The notes under the pieces were generated by a model. That model did no database searches and had not been told where the DNA came from. It saw nothing but the letters and a program-made list of their open reading frames with translations. The position numbers and the translations under genes are program-made. From Balamuthia mandrillaris (Eukaryota > Discosea > Longamoebia > Balamuthiidae), in contig JAVKOQ010000086.1 of the NCBI GenBank assembly GCA_031835245.1, positions 115,001 to 179,000 on the forward strand: a DNA stretch of 64,000 nt, written 5' to 3'. Below are positions 55,164 through 64,000 of the stretch, in pieces (the stretch's first letter is position 1; each line of letters opens with the position of its first letter).

Positions 55164-56758
55164 ACAAGAAGCTCTTTCTTACTCTTGTGGCGATAGACGT
55201 GGGATGAAGTAGCTGGACAATACTATTGGCATCGGTTCTATAAGGAGCAACCTGACCTAAAGTATCCTTTTTATCTTATTTTGTGAGCAAAAGAGAGTAA
55301 CTAAGTTCGCTTATTTCTTAACCTTGGAACTTAGTTTTGATAACCCCAAAGTAAGAGAAGAAATGATGCGGATTGTAAAGTTTTGGCTGGACGTCGGCGT
55401 GGATGGATTCCGCTGTGATGCTGTTCCTTATCTATGTATGCATCTCTTTCGTCGTTTCTCTTTCTCCTTCTCTTTCTCTCTCTTTCTCTCTCTCTCTCTC
55501 TCTCGCTGACTTTGTCTCATTCTTTTGCTGTTGACAGTCGAAGAAGAGGGCACAAATTGTGAGAACTTACCTCGCACACATGTCTTCCTCAAAGAGCTTC
55601 GTAAGTTTGTGGACGACAACTATACAGGCAGAGTCCTGCTTGCTGAGGCCTGCCAAATGCCCGACCAAGTCCGCAAGTACTTTGGCGATGGGGATGGCGA
55701 CGAGTTCCACATGGGCTTTCACTTCCCTGTCATGCCTCGCATCTTCATGTCCCTCCGCAAGGAGGACTGCACCTCCCTCAAAGAAATCCTGGAGGAGACG
55801 CCCGAGATTCCGCCCAAGTGTCAATGGATGACATTTCTGCGTAACCACGATGAGTTGACGTTGGAGATGGTAACGCCGGAGGAGCGGCAGTACATGTGGG
55901 AGGTCTATGCTCCGGAGAAGAGGATGAGATTGAACCTTGGCATTCGTAGGCGATTGGCTCCATTGGTTTGTTTTGTTTTGTTTTGTTTTGGTTTGTTTTG
56001 TTTTGTTTTGTTTTAAAAACAAAAATCGCTAATGGGTTGCGTTGTTTTTTGCAGCTGAATAACGATCGGAGACAAATCGAGCTAGCTTTCTCTTTGTTGC
56101 TAACGTTACCTGGCTCTCCTATTATTTATGTAATGCCTCTCGCTCTCTCTCTCTCTTTCTCTCCCCTTCATCTTTCTCACCCTCTCTCCCTTAAAAAAAG
56201 TATGGCGATGAAATCGGAATGGGAGACAACATTCAGCTCCCCGATCGAAACGGCGTGCGCACGCCCATGCAATGGAACACCAAGCCTCACGGGGGCTTCT
56301 CCTCCCCCTCCACCACCAAGCTCTACGCCCCCGTCATCAACGACGCAGTCTACGGCTACCAACGGGTGAACGTGGACTCGCAGCAGCACGACCCAAGCAG
56401 CCTCTTCCACGCCATCCGCATGATGCTCCAAGTCCGAAGAAAGCACCCCTCGTTTGGTTCGGGCACGCTGACGTGGCTGACCAACGAGCTGACGTCAGTA
56501 GCTGCTTACGTCAGATCCACAGATGTCGACAAAATGTTGATCGTGTCCAACGTCAGCGGCAAGGAGATTTCGGCCACGGTGGAGGTGCCGGAGGAGTGCC
56601 TGACCAACCCGGCGGAGGAGCAGCTGGAGCTGCGCGAGGAGTTGACGGGGGTGAAGTACAAGGGCACCTCGTCGGGCACGTTGCAGGTGTCGCTTCAGCC
56701 GTACCAATTCCTTTGGTTGGATCTATCCACACCGCCCAATCAGTATCGCGAAGAATGA
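54318..56758 (+). CDS. treS: Trehalose synthase (maltose alpha-D-glucosyltransferase), bacterial type
   Basis: Eight exons give 599 aa: 54318-54355, 54428-54551, 54709-55119, 55197-55261, 55335-55435, 55538-55965, 56055-56129, 56201-56758. It is a GH13 TIM-barrel enzyme: [65 protein letters not shown] (nucleophile Asp241), VLLAEACQ (acid Glu283), [12 protein letters not shown] (Asp351) and the TreS hallmark [25 protein letters not shown], quoted in two parts as [10 protein letters not shown] and [11 protein letters not shown]-terminal beta domain follows. TreS converts maltose to trehalose reversibly. The family is mainly bacterial; seven spliceosomal introns show the gene is fully naturalised here. 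No maltokinase domain is fused. The stop is 60 bp from that of the PARP gene. Confidence 0.95.
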
Positions 56759-56818
56759 AAGAATGCACCTGAGAAAAAGTTTTTTTTTTGGTTTAAAGAA
56801 AAGTTAAACTTTGTGTTT

Positions 56819-59800
56819 TTAGCCTTCTTGTTCTCGTTCTTCAGCTTCCTGTTTGTTTCAACAAGAGGAAAGGAAGGAAAGAAAGAAAGGAGAGATGTAA
56901 GCAAAATAGCAAAGAGAAGTGGCGACAGAGAAAAGGAATGGTTCACTCTTGTCTCAAAGGTAAGGATGTAGCGAGGAAGACTTTGTGCTGGCTCGAAAAT
57001 GATGAGCTCGTTTCCCTTTGGGGAGTAGTGACTATCATAGCCATCTTGTTTGCCTGTCCCATCCTTTGTATTTTATATTAATAATCATCCATGCCTAAAG
57101 TAAAACTAAAAAGTAAACATAATCTTCAATGCTTACCATACGTTCAGTGCATCGGTAGGATCGGCCACGAATAACTTTGGTGAGGAGGATCTGGTCTGAT
57201 TCTCGCTCCTCCGAATACCATAACGCATAGTCCGAATATACAGAAAAGTAAATGCCTTTACCAAAATATCTTCGTGTTTAAACACCAAGATGGAGAGAGA
57301 GCGAGAGAGAGAGAGAGAGAGAGAGCGTTAGAAATAAAGAAAAGGGAAACGAGAACCGAGTAAAGAGAAAAGAAGAGACTAAGCGACAAATAGCACTAAC
57401 CCATCATCAAGCACTGTGATATCAGGAACTTTCTTTTGGGTTTTCTTCTTCTTCGACTTTTTGTTAGTCTGGTCTTGACTGGGCAGCTTATCTGGCGGCA
57501 AGAAACCTGTTTTTGAGATACCAATCATGCTATTTCGTGTCGACCCATGCTACAAAGAGATGAGAGAAGAGTGTAATGTTAGATAGAAAGAAAAAGAGAA
57601 CAAGGCAAGAGAGGAAATGACTTACAAAACCCCAAACTTCGTTTATGTCTTTGCCTGCTGATAAAAAATCTGCCTTTTTCTCTTCATACTGTTGTTTCAA
57701 ATCTAGATTATTTAATTGTTAAAAAAAGAGAATTGAGTAAGGAGTAAATGAAAGAGAATGCAACAAAAAAGAAGTGGCTGCTACAAACCTCTGTTTACAA
57801 TAACCCAAACCTTTAAAGCAAAGAAAATTTTGTCAGCGAACAAAAGAAGAATAAAAGGAAGGAAGGAAGGAAGGAAGGAAGGAAGGAAGGAAGGAAGGAA
57901 GGAAGGAAGGAAGGAAGGAAGGAAGGAAGGAAGGAAGGAAGGAAGGAAGGAAGGAAGGAAGGAAGGAAGGAAGGAAGGAAGGAAGGAAGGAAGGAAGGAA
58001 GGAAGGAAGGAAGGAAGGAAGGAAGGAAGGAAGGAAGGAAGGAAGGAAGGAAGGAAGGAAGGAAGAGGAAGGAAGGAAGGAAGGAAGGAAGGAGGAAGGA
58101 AGGAAGGAAGGAAGGAAGGAAGGAAGGAAGGAAGGAAGGAAGGAAGGAAGGAAGGAAGGAAGGAAGGAAGGAAGGAAGGAAGGAAGGAAGGAAGGAAGGA
58201 GGAGTAGTACAAGAAGAAGAAGAAGAAGAAGAAGAAGAAGAAGAACAAGAACAAGAACAAGAACAAGAACAAGAACAAGAAGAAGAAGAACAAGAAGAAG
58301 AAGAAGAAGAACAAGAACAAGAACAAGAACAAGAAGAAGAACAAGAAGAAGAACAAGAACAAGAACAAGAACAAGAACAAGAACAAGAACAAGAACAAGA
58401 AGAAGAAGAAGAAGAAGAAGAAGAAGAAGAACAAGAGGGAGGAGGAGGAGAAGAAGAACATCAACAACAACAACAAGAAGAAGGAGAAGGGACAACAAGT
58501 TGAATGAACAAAAAGTTACCTCGGAAATCTGATAATTGGCTTGCGCTTTGGACATAGTCTGGTAGAAATGTGAAACGGCTTTGGAGAAGCAGTTCTCCTG
58601 TTGTTGAGTCATTTTAGAACCCTTTTTGAGCTTGATGATACCATAACCGTTTTCACTCTGCAGAATGTCATGCTCTTCATCCAACTCTACTGTATCATCT
58701 CTCTGTTTTGGTTTATATTCAGTTGTTACGTTGCAAAACAGAAGAGGAAAGACGCAAAAAGAAAGAAAAAGAAGGAGAAAAAGAGTAAAAGAAAGATAGG
58801 AAAAAAATAAATGAAAAAGAGTACCCGCTCTCCATCTTCGTATTGTTCTTCAGTCCACCCAAACTCGCTCAATACTTGAAGATGTTCCTGTTGCGAGATA
58901 CTGTAGGTCCGCCGGAAGCCACGCAATAGTTGTTTCTCGGCTGCCGTGATCTTGTTCTTCTGCACAGTTACTCGTACAATGCTGCGGCTGTTGATGGCGT
59001 TTTAAAAGAAAGAGGATGTAAGAAGCAAGGGAAGGATCAAAAACAAGAAGAGGAAGGAGAAGCAGAAGAAGAACAAGAACAAGAAAAAGAACTAAAGGAA
59101 GGAGGAAAGGAAAGGAGGAGAAGAAGAAGGAGGAGCATACAAGAAGAAGAAGAAGAAGAAGAAGAAGAAGAAGAAGAAGAAGAAGAAGAACAAGAAGAAC
59201 AAGAAGAACAAGAAGAAGAAGCAGAAGAACAAGAAGAAGAACAATAACAACAAACAACAAACAACGTACTAATTATCAACCTCGGGTCGAGAAGCAGGAG
59301 CAGGGGGTGCAGCAGAAGCAGTAGCCGTGTTCGAATTCGACGAAGAAGGCATGGCCGAGGAAGGGGACGGAGAGGAGGAGGACGAGGTCACGTCCACCGA
59401 AGAAGAAGAAGTTTTGTTGTTGTCCTCATCCGACTCCACCTTGCGTTTTTTGGATTTGGAGGAGGTGGCCTTGGTCTGTTTTTTCTCCGGTACAAGGTGA
59501 GGATGCCGAAACTCTTTAAAGTGTTGTGGATTCTTTTTTTTTTGTTTTTACAAAAGCAAAATACGATCAAAAGATTAGATTCGCGATTCGATTCGATTCG
59601 ATGTAAAACAAACAAACAGCAAAAAAAAATTGATGGGACAAACGACGTACCTTTCGGTAACATTTGCTGCCATACCAACATACAGGTCGGTCATCGTCCT
59701 CTTCCTCCTCCTCCTCCTCTTCTTCCTCAGTTGGACTGTGTGCTTCTTCGTCGCTGTCCTGTTTCTTCTTCGTCTTTTGTTCCTCCTCCTCCTCTGCCTT

Positions 59801-59992
59801 TCTTTTCTTCGAGCTCTCTGTGGTGGTCGCCGCATCGTCGTAGTTGTTGTTGTTACCATTACCATTATTATTATTCGCAGCGGGGGGTTGGGCCTGCACG
59901 GGCGCAGCCGCACTAACGCTCGCAGAAGCTGCAGAGGCGGCAGCCTCGGAAGAAGGCGGCGTGGCGGCTTTGTGGGCACGGCGTGGCGGCAT
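56819..59992 (-). CDS. Poly(ADP-ribose) polymerase with N-terminal PBZ finger
   Basis: Ten exons give 492 aa: 59992-59651, 59532-59270, 58987-58825, 58702-58520, 57810-57789, 57702-57626, 57549-57401, 57269-57137, 57063-56947, 56848-56819. A disordered acidic N-terminus (with KKRK) leads to a PAR-binding zinc finger split by intron 1: VCWYGSKCYRK plus NPQHFKEFRHPH, giving the C-x5-C-x6-H-x5-H ligands Cys105, Cys111, His118, His124. After a linker and a helical region comes the PARP catalytic fold: HGST (His351), GKGIYFSVYSDYA (Tyr407), GNELIIFEPAQ (Glu463). The H-Y-E triad is complete, so polymer synthesis is possible. No WGR or BRCT domain is seen. Nuclear DNA-damage signalling is likely. 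The last exon (10 codons) is tentative; reading through adds a low-complexity tail instead. Confidence 0.9.
57856..58437 (+). repeat. (GGAA)n followed by (GAA/CAA)n in PARP intron 4
   Basis: About 350 bp of GGAA units with two small interruptions run to 58203, followed by about 230 bp of GAA and CAA triplets. Both lie in the intron 58519-57811 and are TTCC/TTC/TTG in gene sense. A second GAA/CAA tract occupies 59137-59247 in intron 2. The Leu/Phe/Pro/Ser frames across them are artefacts. Confidence 0.92.
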
Positions 59993-60595
59993 CTCTCTGT
60001 GTCTAAGATCTTTTTAAACAAATAAATTTTTTTGCTGCGGACAAAATTTTTCCTGGAACGATTTCTCAAAGAATGTAAAGCACGCCAACAATGCAAGGTG
60101 GGCTCCTATGGGCCAGGTTCTTTGATGGGATGCTTCCGCCGCTTGAAGCAGCGACACACCCAATGCTGTCCCACTCAAAACACTGAAACACGCGTAAATG
60201 GCCCTTACAAACAAAACAACCAAAAGCAAAAAACGGACACAGACCTCAACTTTTCCCTGCTCTCCAACGTTGCCATAACCCCTGACCTGGGAGTCTATAT
60301 CTGATTAGATCCGCTTGTTTGGACGAAGCGGGCGGGTGGGGAAATGAGGGGGCCTTCTTCATGAACGTCTGGCTTGGTTGGGTTTGGTCAGCAAAACTTC
60401 ATGCAAGGGGTCCATGCTTCTTCCCACAGAGACCATAGGGGGTCGGTCACCCGTTGGAGGTATGGGAAAGGAAGGGATATCTACGAGGTTGAGCCTTGGC
60501 AAGCCTTTAAACGATTAAAAGAAAACGGTTCGCCGAACTTAGCATATACCGGTGTGCCCAAGACCTGTGAGCGCTCCTTAACCTCAAACCTTGAG
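59993..60595. other. PARP / repeat-exon adhesin divergent intergenic region
   Basis: The 603 bp between start codons are of balanced composition. A plus-strand frame runs on from 60374 into the adhesin signal peptide, but the signal sequence starts at 60596 and the upstream part has no features. No TATA box, GTCGAC motif or repeat is obvious. Confidence 0.45.
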
Positions 60596-61211
60596 ATGAA
60601 CCGCAACAAAGTTTATCTGTTGTGGATTGTGTGCGCTGTTGTTTGTGCCGTCGTGCCAGGCGGCAGGGCTGCAAACCAATGCAGCAGCTCAGCGGTGGCA
60701 AGAACCACGGCCACCACCGTCGTTGAGGGTGGTTGCAAGGGAGCTTTCACTTTCGGATATGGTTTGTTGCTGCTTTTGTTGGAATTGTATTTCTAGAGTT
60801 CTTGGTTTGTTTTTAATGCTAACAGCTACATTAAAGCGGAGGATGTACAAAGCAGGCTTGAAGCAAGCGGCTTCGGATCCAGCGCCAGTGGATATGGTTT
60901 GTTATCTGTTCATGTTGTGTTTCCTGTCTTGTGTTATTTATTCATTCTTTGCACCTCGTTGGCCCTGTACTTAATTATCGTTTGTAGTTGGTGTTGGAAC
61001 AATTGTAGCGTCCGGAACAGGGTCTCACGCCTCTGGTTATGGTACGTTCTGGGGTGCAGCAGCTCGCCATCTTCGATTGTTTAAACGGATTGTTGTTTCG
61101 TATCAAAGTGGACATTGACGGTGAGATTACGGCTTCATTTGATGGGAGCGTAGCCATGGGTTACGGTAAAACCTTCTCTTTTTGTTCTCTTTGCTCTCCT
61201 CCCAATCTCCC

Positions 61212-61246
<35 letters not shown>

Positions 61247-62302
61247 CTCTTTCCCTCTCGCAAGCTGCACCTTGCTTTTATCATTTTGGATTACTGTTTG
61301 TTCTCCATCTCTCGTTTGCAAACAACAATCGGAAAGGGGTGGCTGATGCAGCAGCCAATTTATCTGTTTGTTTTCTTTCTTGCAGGTGATGAAGATGGCG
61401 AAATCATATCCACGGGACAAGGCAGTTTTGCATTGGGCTTTGGTACGTATGGTGTCCATTGGTGGAACCCCAACGCATTATTGTTGATTGTTCTTCCTTT
61501 CCTGAAGCTGATGACGACAGCGAAATCGAATCCACGGGACAAGGCAGTTTTGCATTGGGGTATGGTACGTATGGTGTCCATTGGTTTCACCCCAAAGACA
61601 AGTTCTTATTTACTGTTATTTCTTCTCTGTCCCTGAAGTGGATGACGGCAGCGAGATAGCATCCACGGGAGAAGGCACTTTTGCGTTCGGCTCTGGTATG
61701 TATGGTGTCCATTGGCTTCATCCCAAGGTAAAGTTTTGCATTATTGTTGATCCTTCTCTCTTTCCTGAAGCTGATGAAGACAGCGAGATAGCATCCACGG
61801 GAGAAGGCACTTTTGCGTTGGGCTTTTGTGCGTATTCCCTCTTCAAACCCAACGCAGCATCACAAGGCAAAAGAGCGAAAAAGAACATACTAACCGATTC
61901 ACGTTGTGTGCAGCACTCAATGGCAGCTCCATCACTTCTACTGGCCATGGATCGTTTGCCGTGGGTGATGGTATGCTACCTAGCCTGCCTCCCGTCTCCC
62001 TCCTCTTGTGGACCCTAACTCTCCTCCGCTTTCTCTCTATCTCTCTCCTTCTCTTCCTTTGCACATGCAGCTGACTTTAATAGTAACATCACTTCTACTG
62101 GCTGGGGTTCTTTTGCCATGGGTGACAGTACGGCAGTCCTTGATCTTTTTTTCTCCTTGGCGACAAGCGCATAACTTTGATGTTCTCCACAGCATTTGAT
62201 GATGGTACGCTTGCTGCAACCGACGATGGAGCCTTCGTCTTGGGATATGGTTAGTTTCTCTTCTAATCCTTTCTAGTTCTGCATGTATTGTGTTGTAGTC
62301 TA

Positions 62303-62371
<69 letters not shown>

Positions 62372-62848
62372 ACGTCATTGTTAAATAAATCACATTGAAC
62401 AGCTGAAGAAAGTTCCTCGCTGAGGTCGAACGGCGAGGGGTCCATTGCTATGGGAAAAGGTTTTATCCTCACATGGTTCGACTGACATCCGTGAGTCTTT
62501 CTTTCTCACCACACACTCGCTTCATAGCCTCAGACAACGGACTCATTGAATCACAATCTGATGGGTCTGTAGCACATGGGTTTGGTACTGTGACATGACT
62601 GTCTCTTAGTTACCTATTGTTGTGATTGATGTCCTCTCCAACCACCGTCCCTTCTCTCTCTCTCTCTCTCTCCCTCTCCCTCTCTCCTCTCTCGTCTGCG
62701 ATCACAGCGGTAAATTCCAGTTCAATTGTTGCAGTCGAAGCAGGGTCATTTGCTGCTGGCATTGGTACATAGGCGTTGTTTCTTCTTTGCTCCTTTTCAT
62801 TCAGTGCTCCTTCTTATTACTTCTCTTGCTCTCTCCCTCCCTCTCTCC

Positions 62849-62896
<48 letters not shown>

Positions 62897-63945
62897 GTGT
62901 TCGACTCAGCGGACGCAAATTCTGGTATTACTGCTGAATCCATCGGGTCTATTGCCATGGGTGCAGGTACCTCACTCTTACTCTTTCTTCTTTTTTCTAT
63001 CTAGCACCAAAGGTTTTGTGCCAAACTAACTCCAATTACCCAACAGCACAGGAGAACGGAGTTATCGTTGCCAAGGCTCCAGGGGCATTTGCCACCGGGT
63101 TTGGTTTGTCAATTCTGTTTTCTGTTTGGTGATAGTCACAGCAATGGAGTTCTCCTTCACCTAATCCCCGTTCTTTTTGTCCTGTATGTTGTGGATTCTT
63201 CTGCTTGCTCATCATCATCATCTTCTTCTTCTGGCTTAATGTTCTCCTTCTTGTTCTTCTACGTTGATTATTTTGTGTTGTACTCGATTTCTTTATAGCT
63301 GTATGGAATGGAACAATCAGAGCAACCGATGTAGGTGCTCATGCCTCTGGAGTGGGTAAACCTTTTCATCCCTTTGTTTTGATACCTGAACAACTGGAGC
63401 TCCTTGCTGATGCTAGAACATGACACCACACAAACCAAAATGAATAAAAAGCCTTTGGTGGCAACAGCGTTGCCGCAACAGCGCCTGGATCCTTTGCCCA
63501 CGGAATCAACATCCGGACCTCTACCATCGGCGGCATGGTGGCAGGCAGGTGCAACAACCCTACTGACGAGGCGAGCCTTGGCACCGGAGAGGCAGTTTTC
63601 GCGGTAGGAGTTGGGGACCCCAACCCGTTAACAGGGTTATGTGACTCGTCCTTTACAGGGATGATGCTGGACTCGAATGGCGATCTCTTCCTGAAGGGCG
63701 ACATCTTCTTGCAAGGCACCGTTTCTGACAGCCAGACCCTCAACCTGAGAAGCAGTGATGGAAGCCAACAATCACCAGTGTCTTTGTCCCTATCTTTGAT
63801 CTCCTCCAGAGAGAAAATGGCTGCTTTGGAAGCCGAACTGAAGGACGCTCGTCAACAACTGGCAACCACTCGTGCGGAAGTAGAAGAGCTGAAGCTGTTG
63901 GTTAAGTCTCTGTTGCAGAAAGAGGCGCCTCAGAGTCAGGAGTAG
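60596..63945 (+). CDS. Secreted protein with one YadA/Hep_Hag-like repeat per 57-nt exon and a C-terminal coiled coil
   Basis: Eighteen exons give 523 aa: 60596-60761, 60837-60896, 60988-61041, 61109-61165, 61386-61442, 61508-61564, 61639-61695, 61771-61827, 61914-61970, 62071-62127, 62193-62249, 62403-62459, 62528-62584, 62708-62764, 62910-62966, 63047-63103, 63299-63355, 63452-63945. A signal peptide (MNRNKVYLLWIVCAVVCAVV) starts it. Exons 4-17 are all exactly 57 nt and phase 1-1, each one 19-residue repeat: D-x-x-G-x-I-x-S-T-G-x-G-S-F-A-x-G-Y/F. Examples are STGQGSFALGF, STGHGSFAVGD, AESIGSIAMGA. Exons 2 and 3 are 60 and 54 nt variants. The motif resembles the heads of bacterial trimeric adhesins. 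The last exon adds a further repeat, DSNGDLFLKGDIFLQGTV, and a coiled coil (MAALEAELKDARQQLATTRA onward). An extracellular trimeric adhesin is inferred. Confidence 0.85.
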
Positions 63946-64000
63946 AAGTAAAGGACCGTTCTTCAAACCGGCATGAATCCTTTCCATCCTTGTTGCTTTT
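63946..64000. other. 3' flank of the adhesin gene to window end
   Basis: Only 55 bp follow the stop codon. No polyadenylation signal or further gene can be judged before the window ends. Confidence 0.5.

Noticed and set aside
57758-58684. PSFL- and Lys/Glu-Gly repeat proteins of up to 283 codons
   Set aside because: They translate the (GGAA)n and (GAA/CAA)n tracts in PARP intron 4.
60374-60595. Longer N-terminus for the adhesin
   Set aside because: The in-frame extension would place 74 unremarkable residues before a clear signal peptide that starts with Met at 60596.
1-64000. tRNA, rRNA or snRNA genes
   Set aside because: I looked for tRNA B-box-like GGTTCGAATCC and cloverleaf partners and saw none convincing by eye; tRNAscan-SE would be decisive.

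Overview
The window is nuclear DNA from a eukaryote with a compact, intron-rich genome. Every multi-exon gene can be read through with GT-AG introns, mostly 60-250 bp long. Introns and gaps are full of pyrimidine microsatellites, and there are no operons or Shine-Dalgarno signals. The gene mix (RAD50/MRE11, GPATCH1, PAAF1, a Sec23-family protein, an ITFG1/TIP homologue, a DH-PH RhoGEF, a PBZ-PARP, a Rho-like GTPase, bacterial-type trehalose synthase) suggests a free-living protist. An amoebozoan is my best guess, but this is inference and low confidence at genus level.

Layout. Bases 1-8,480 are a gene-poor, partly AT-rich repeat island. It holds at least three families of LTR remnants with 4-bp target duplications, one nested in another, the end of a Ty3-type chromovirus with a chromodomain, and two minisatellites. 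From 8,482 to the right edge there are 19 protein genes, about one per 2.9 kb, on nearly alternating strands. In order: RAD50(-), MRE11(+), single-C2 protein(+), GPATCH1(-), PAAF1(+), secreted two-FAS1 protein(-), DH-PH RhoGEF(+), secreted Gln-rich protein(-), HMG-CoA lyase(+), Sec23-like(+), degenerate Rho-like GTPase(+), synergin-gamma-like(-), ITFG1-like(+), PB1 protein(-), beta-lactamase-fold protein(-), GH15-like(-), trehalose synthase(+), PBZ-PARP(-), and a secreted protein with YadA/Hep_Hag-like repeats(+). I rebuilt exon structures by hand. All spliced models end at an in-frame stop with total length divisible by three (for example RAD50: 23 exons, 1,315 aa; MRE11: 14 exons, 764 aa).

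Functional links. RAD50 and MRE11, partners in the MRN complex, are head to head with 219 bp between start codons. The GH15-like and trehalose synthase genes are also head to head, suggesting a carbohydrate pair, although the GH15 protein lacks expected catalytic-site residues. Two intronless secreted proteins (FAS1 and Gln-rich) have TATA-like boxes, as expected for abundant surface or wall proteins. Palindromic GTCGAC motifs recur in intergenic, mostly 5', regions and in some LTRs.

The most unusual locus is at the right edge (60,596-63,945). It is a secreted protein whose 19-residue repeats are each encoded by a separate, symmetric phase-1 exon of exactly 57 nt (14 in a row), ending in a coiled coil. 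It looks like a bacterial trimeric-adhesin head rebuilt as a eukaryotic exon array.
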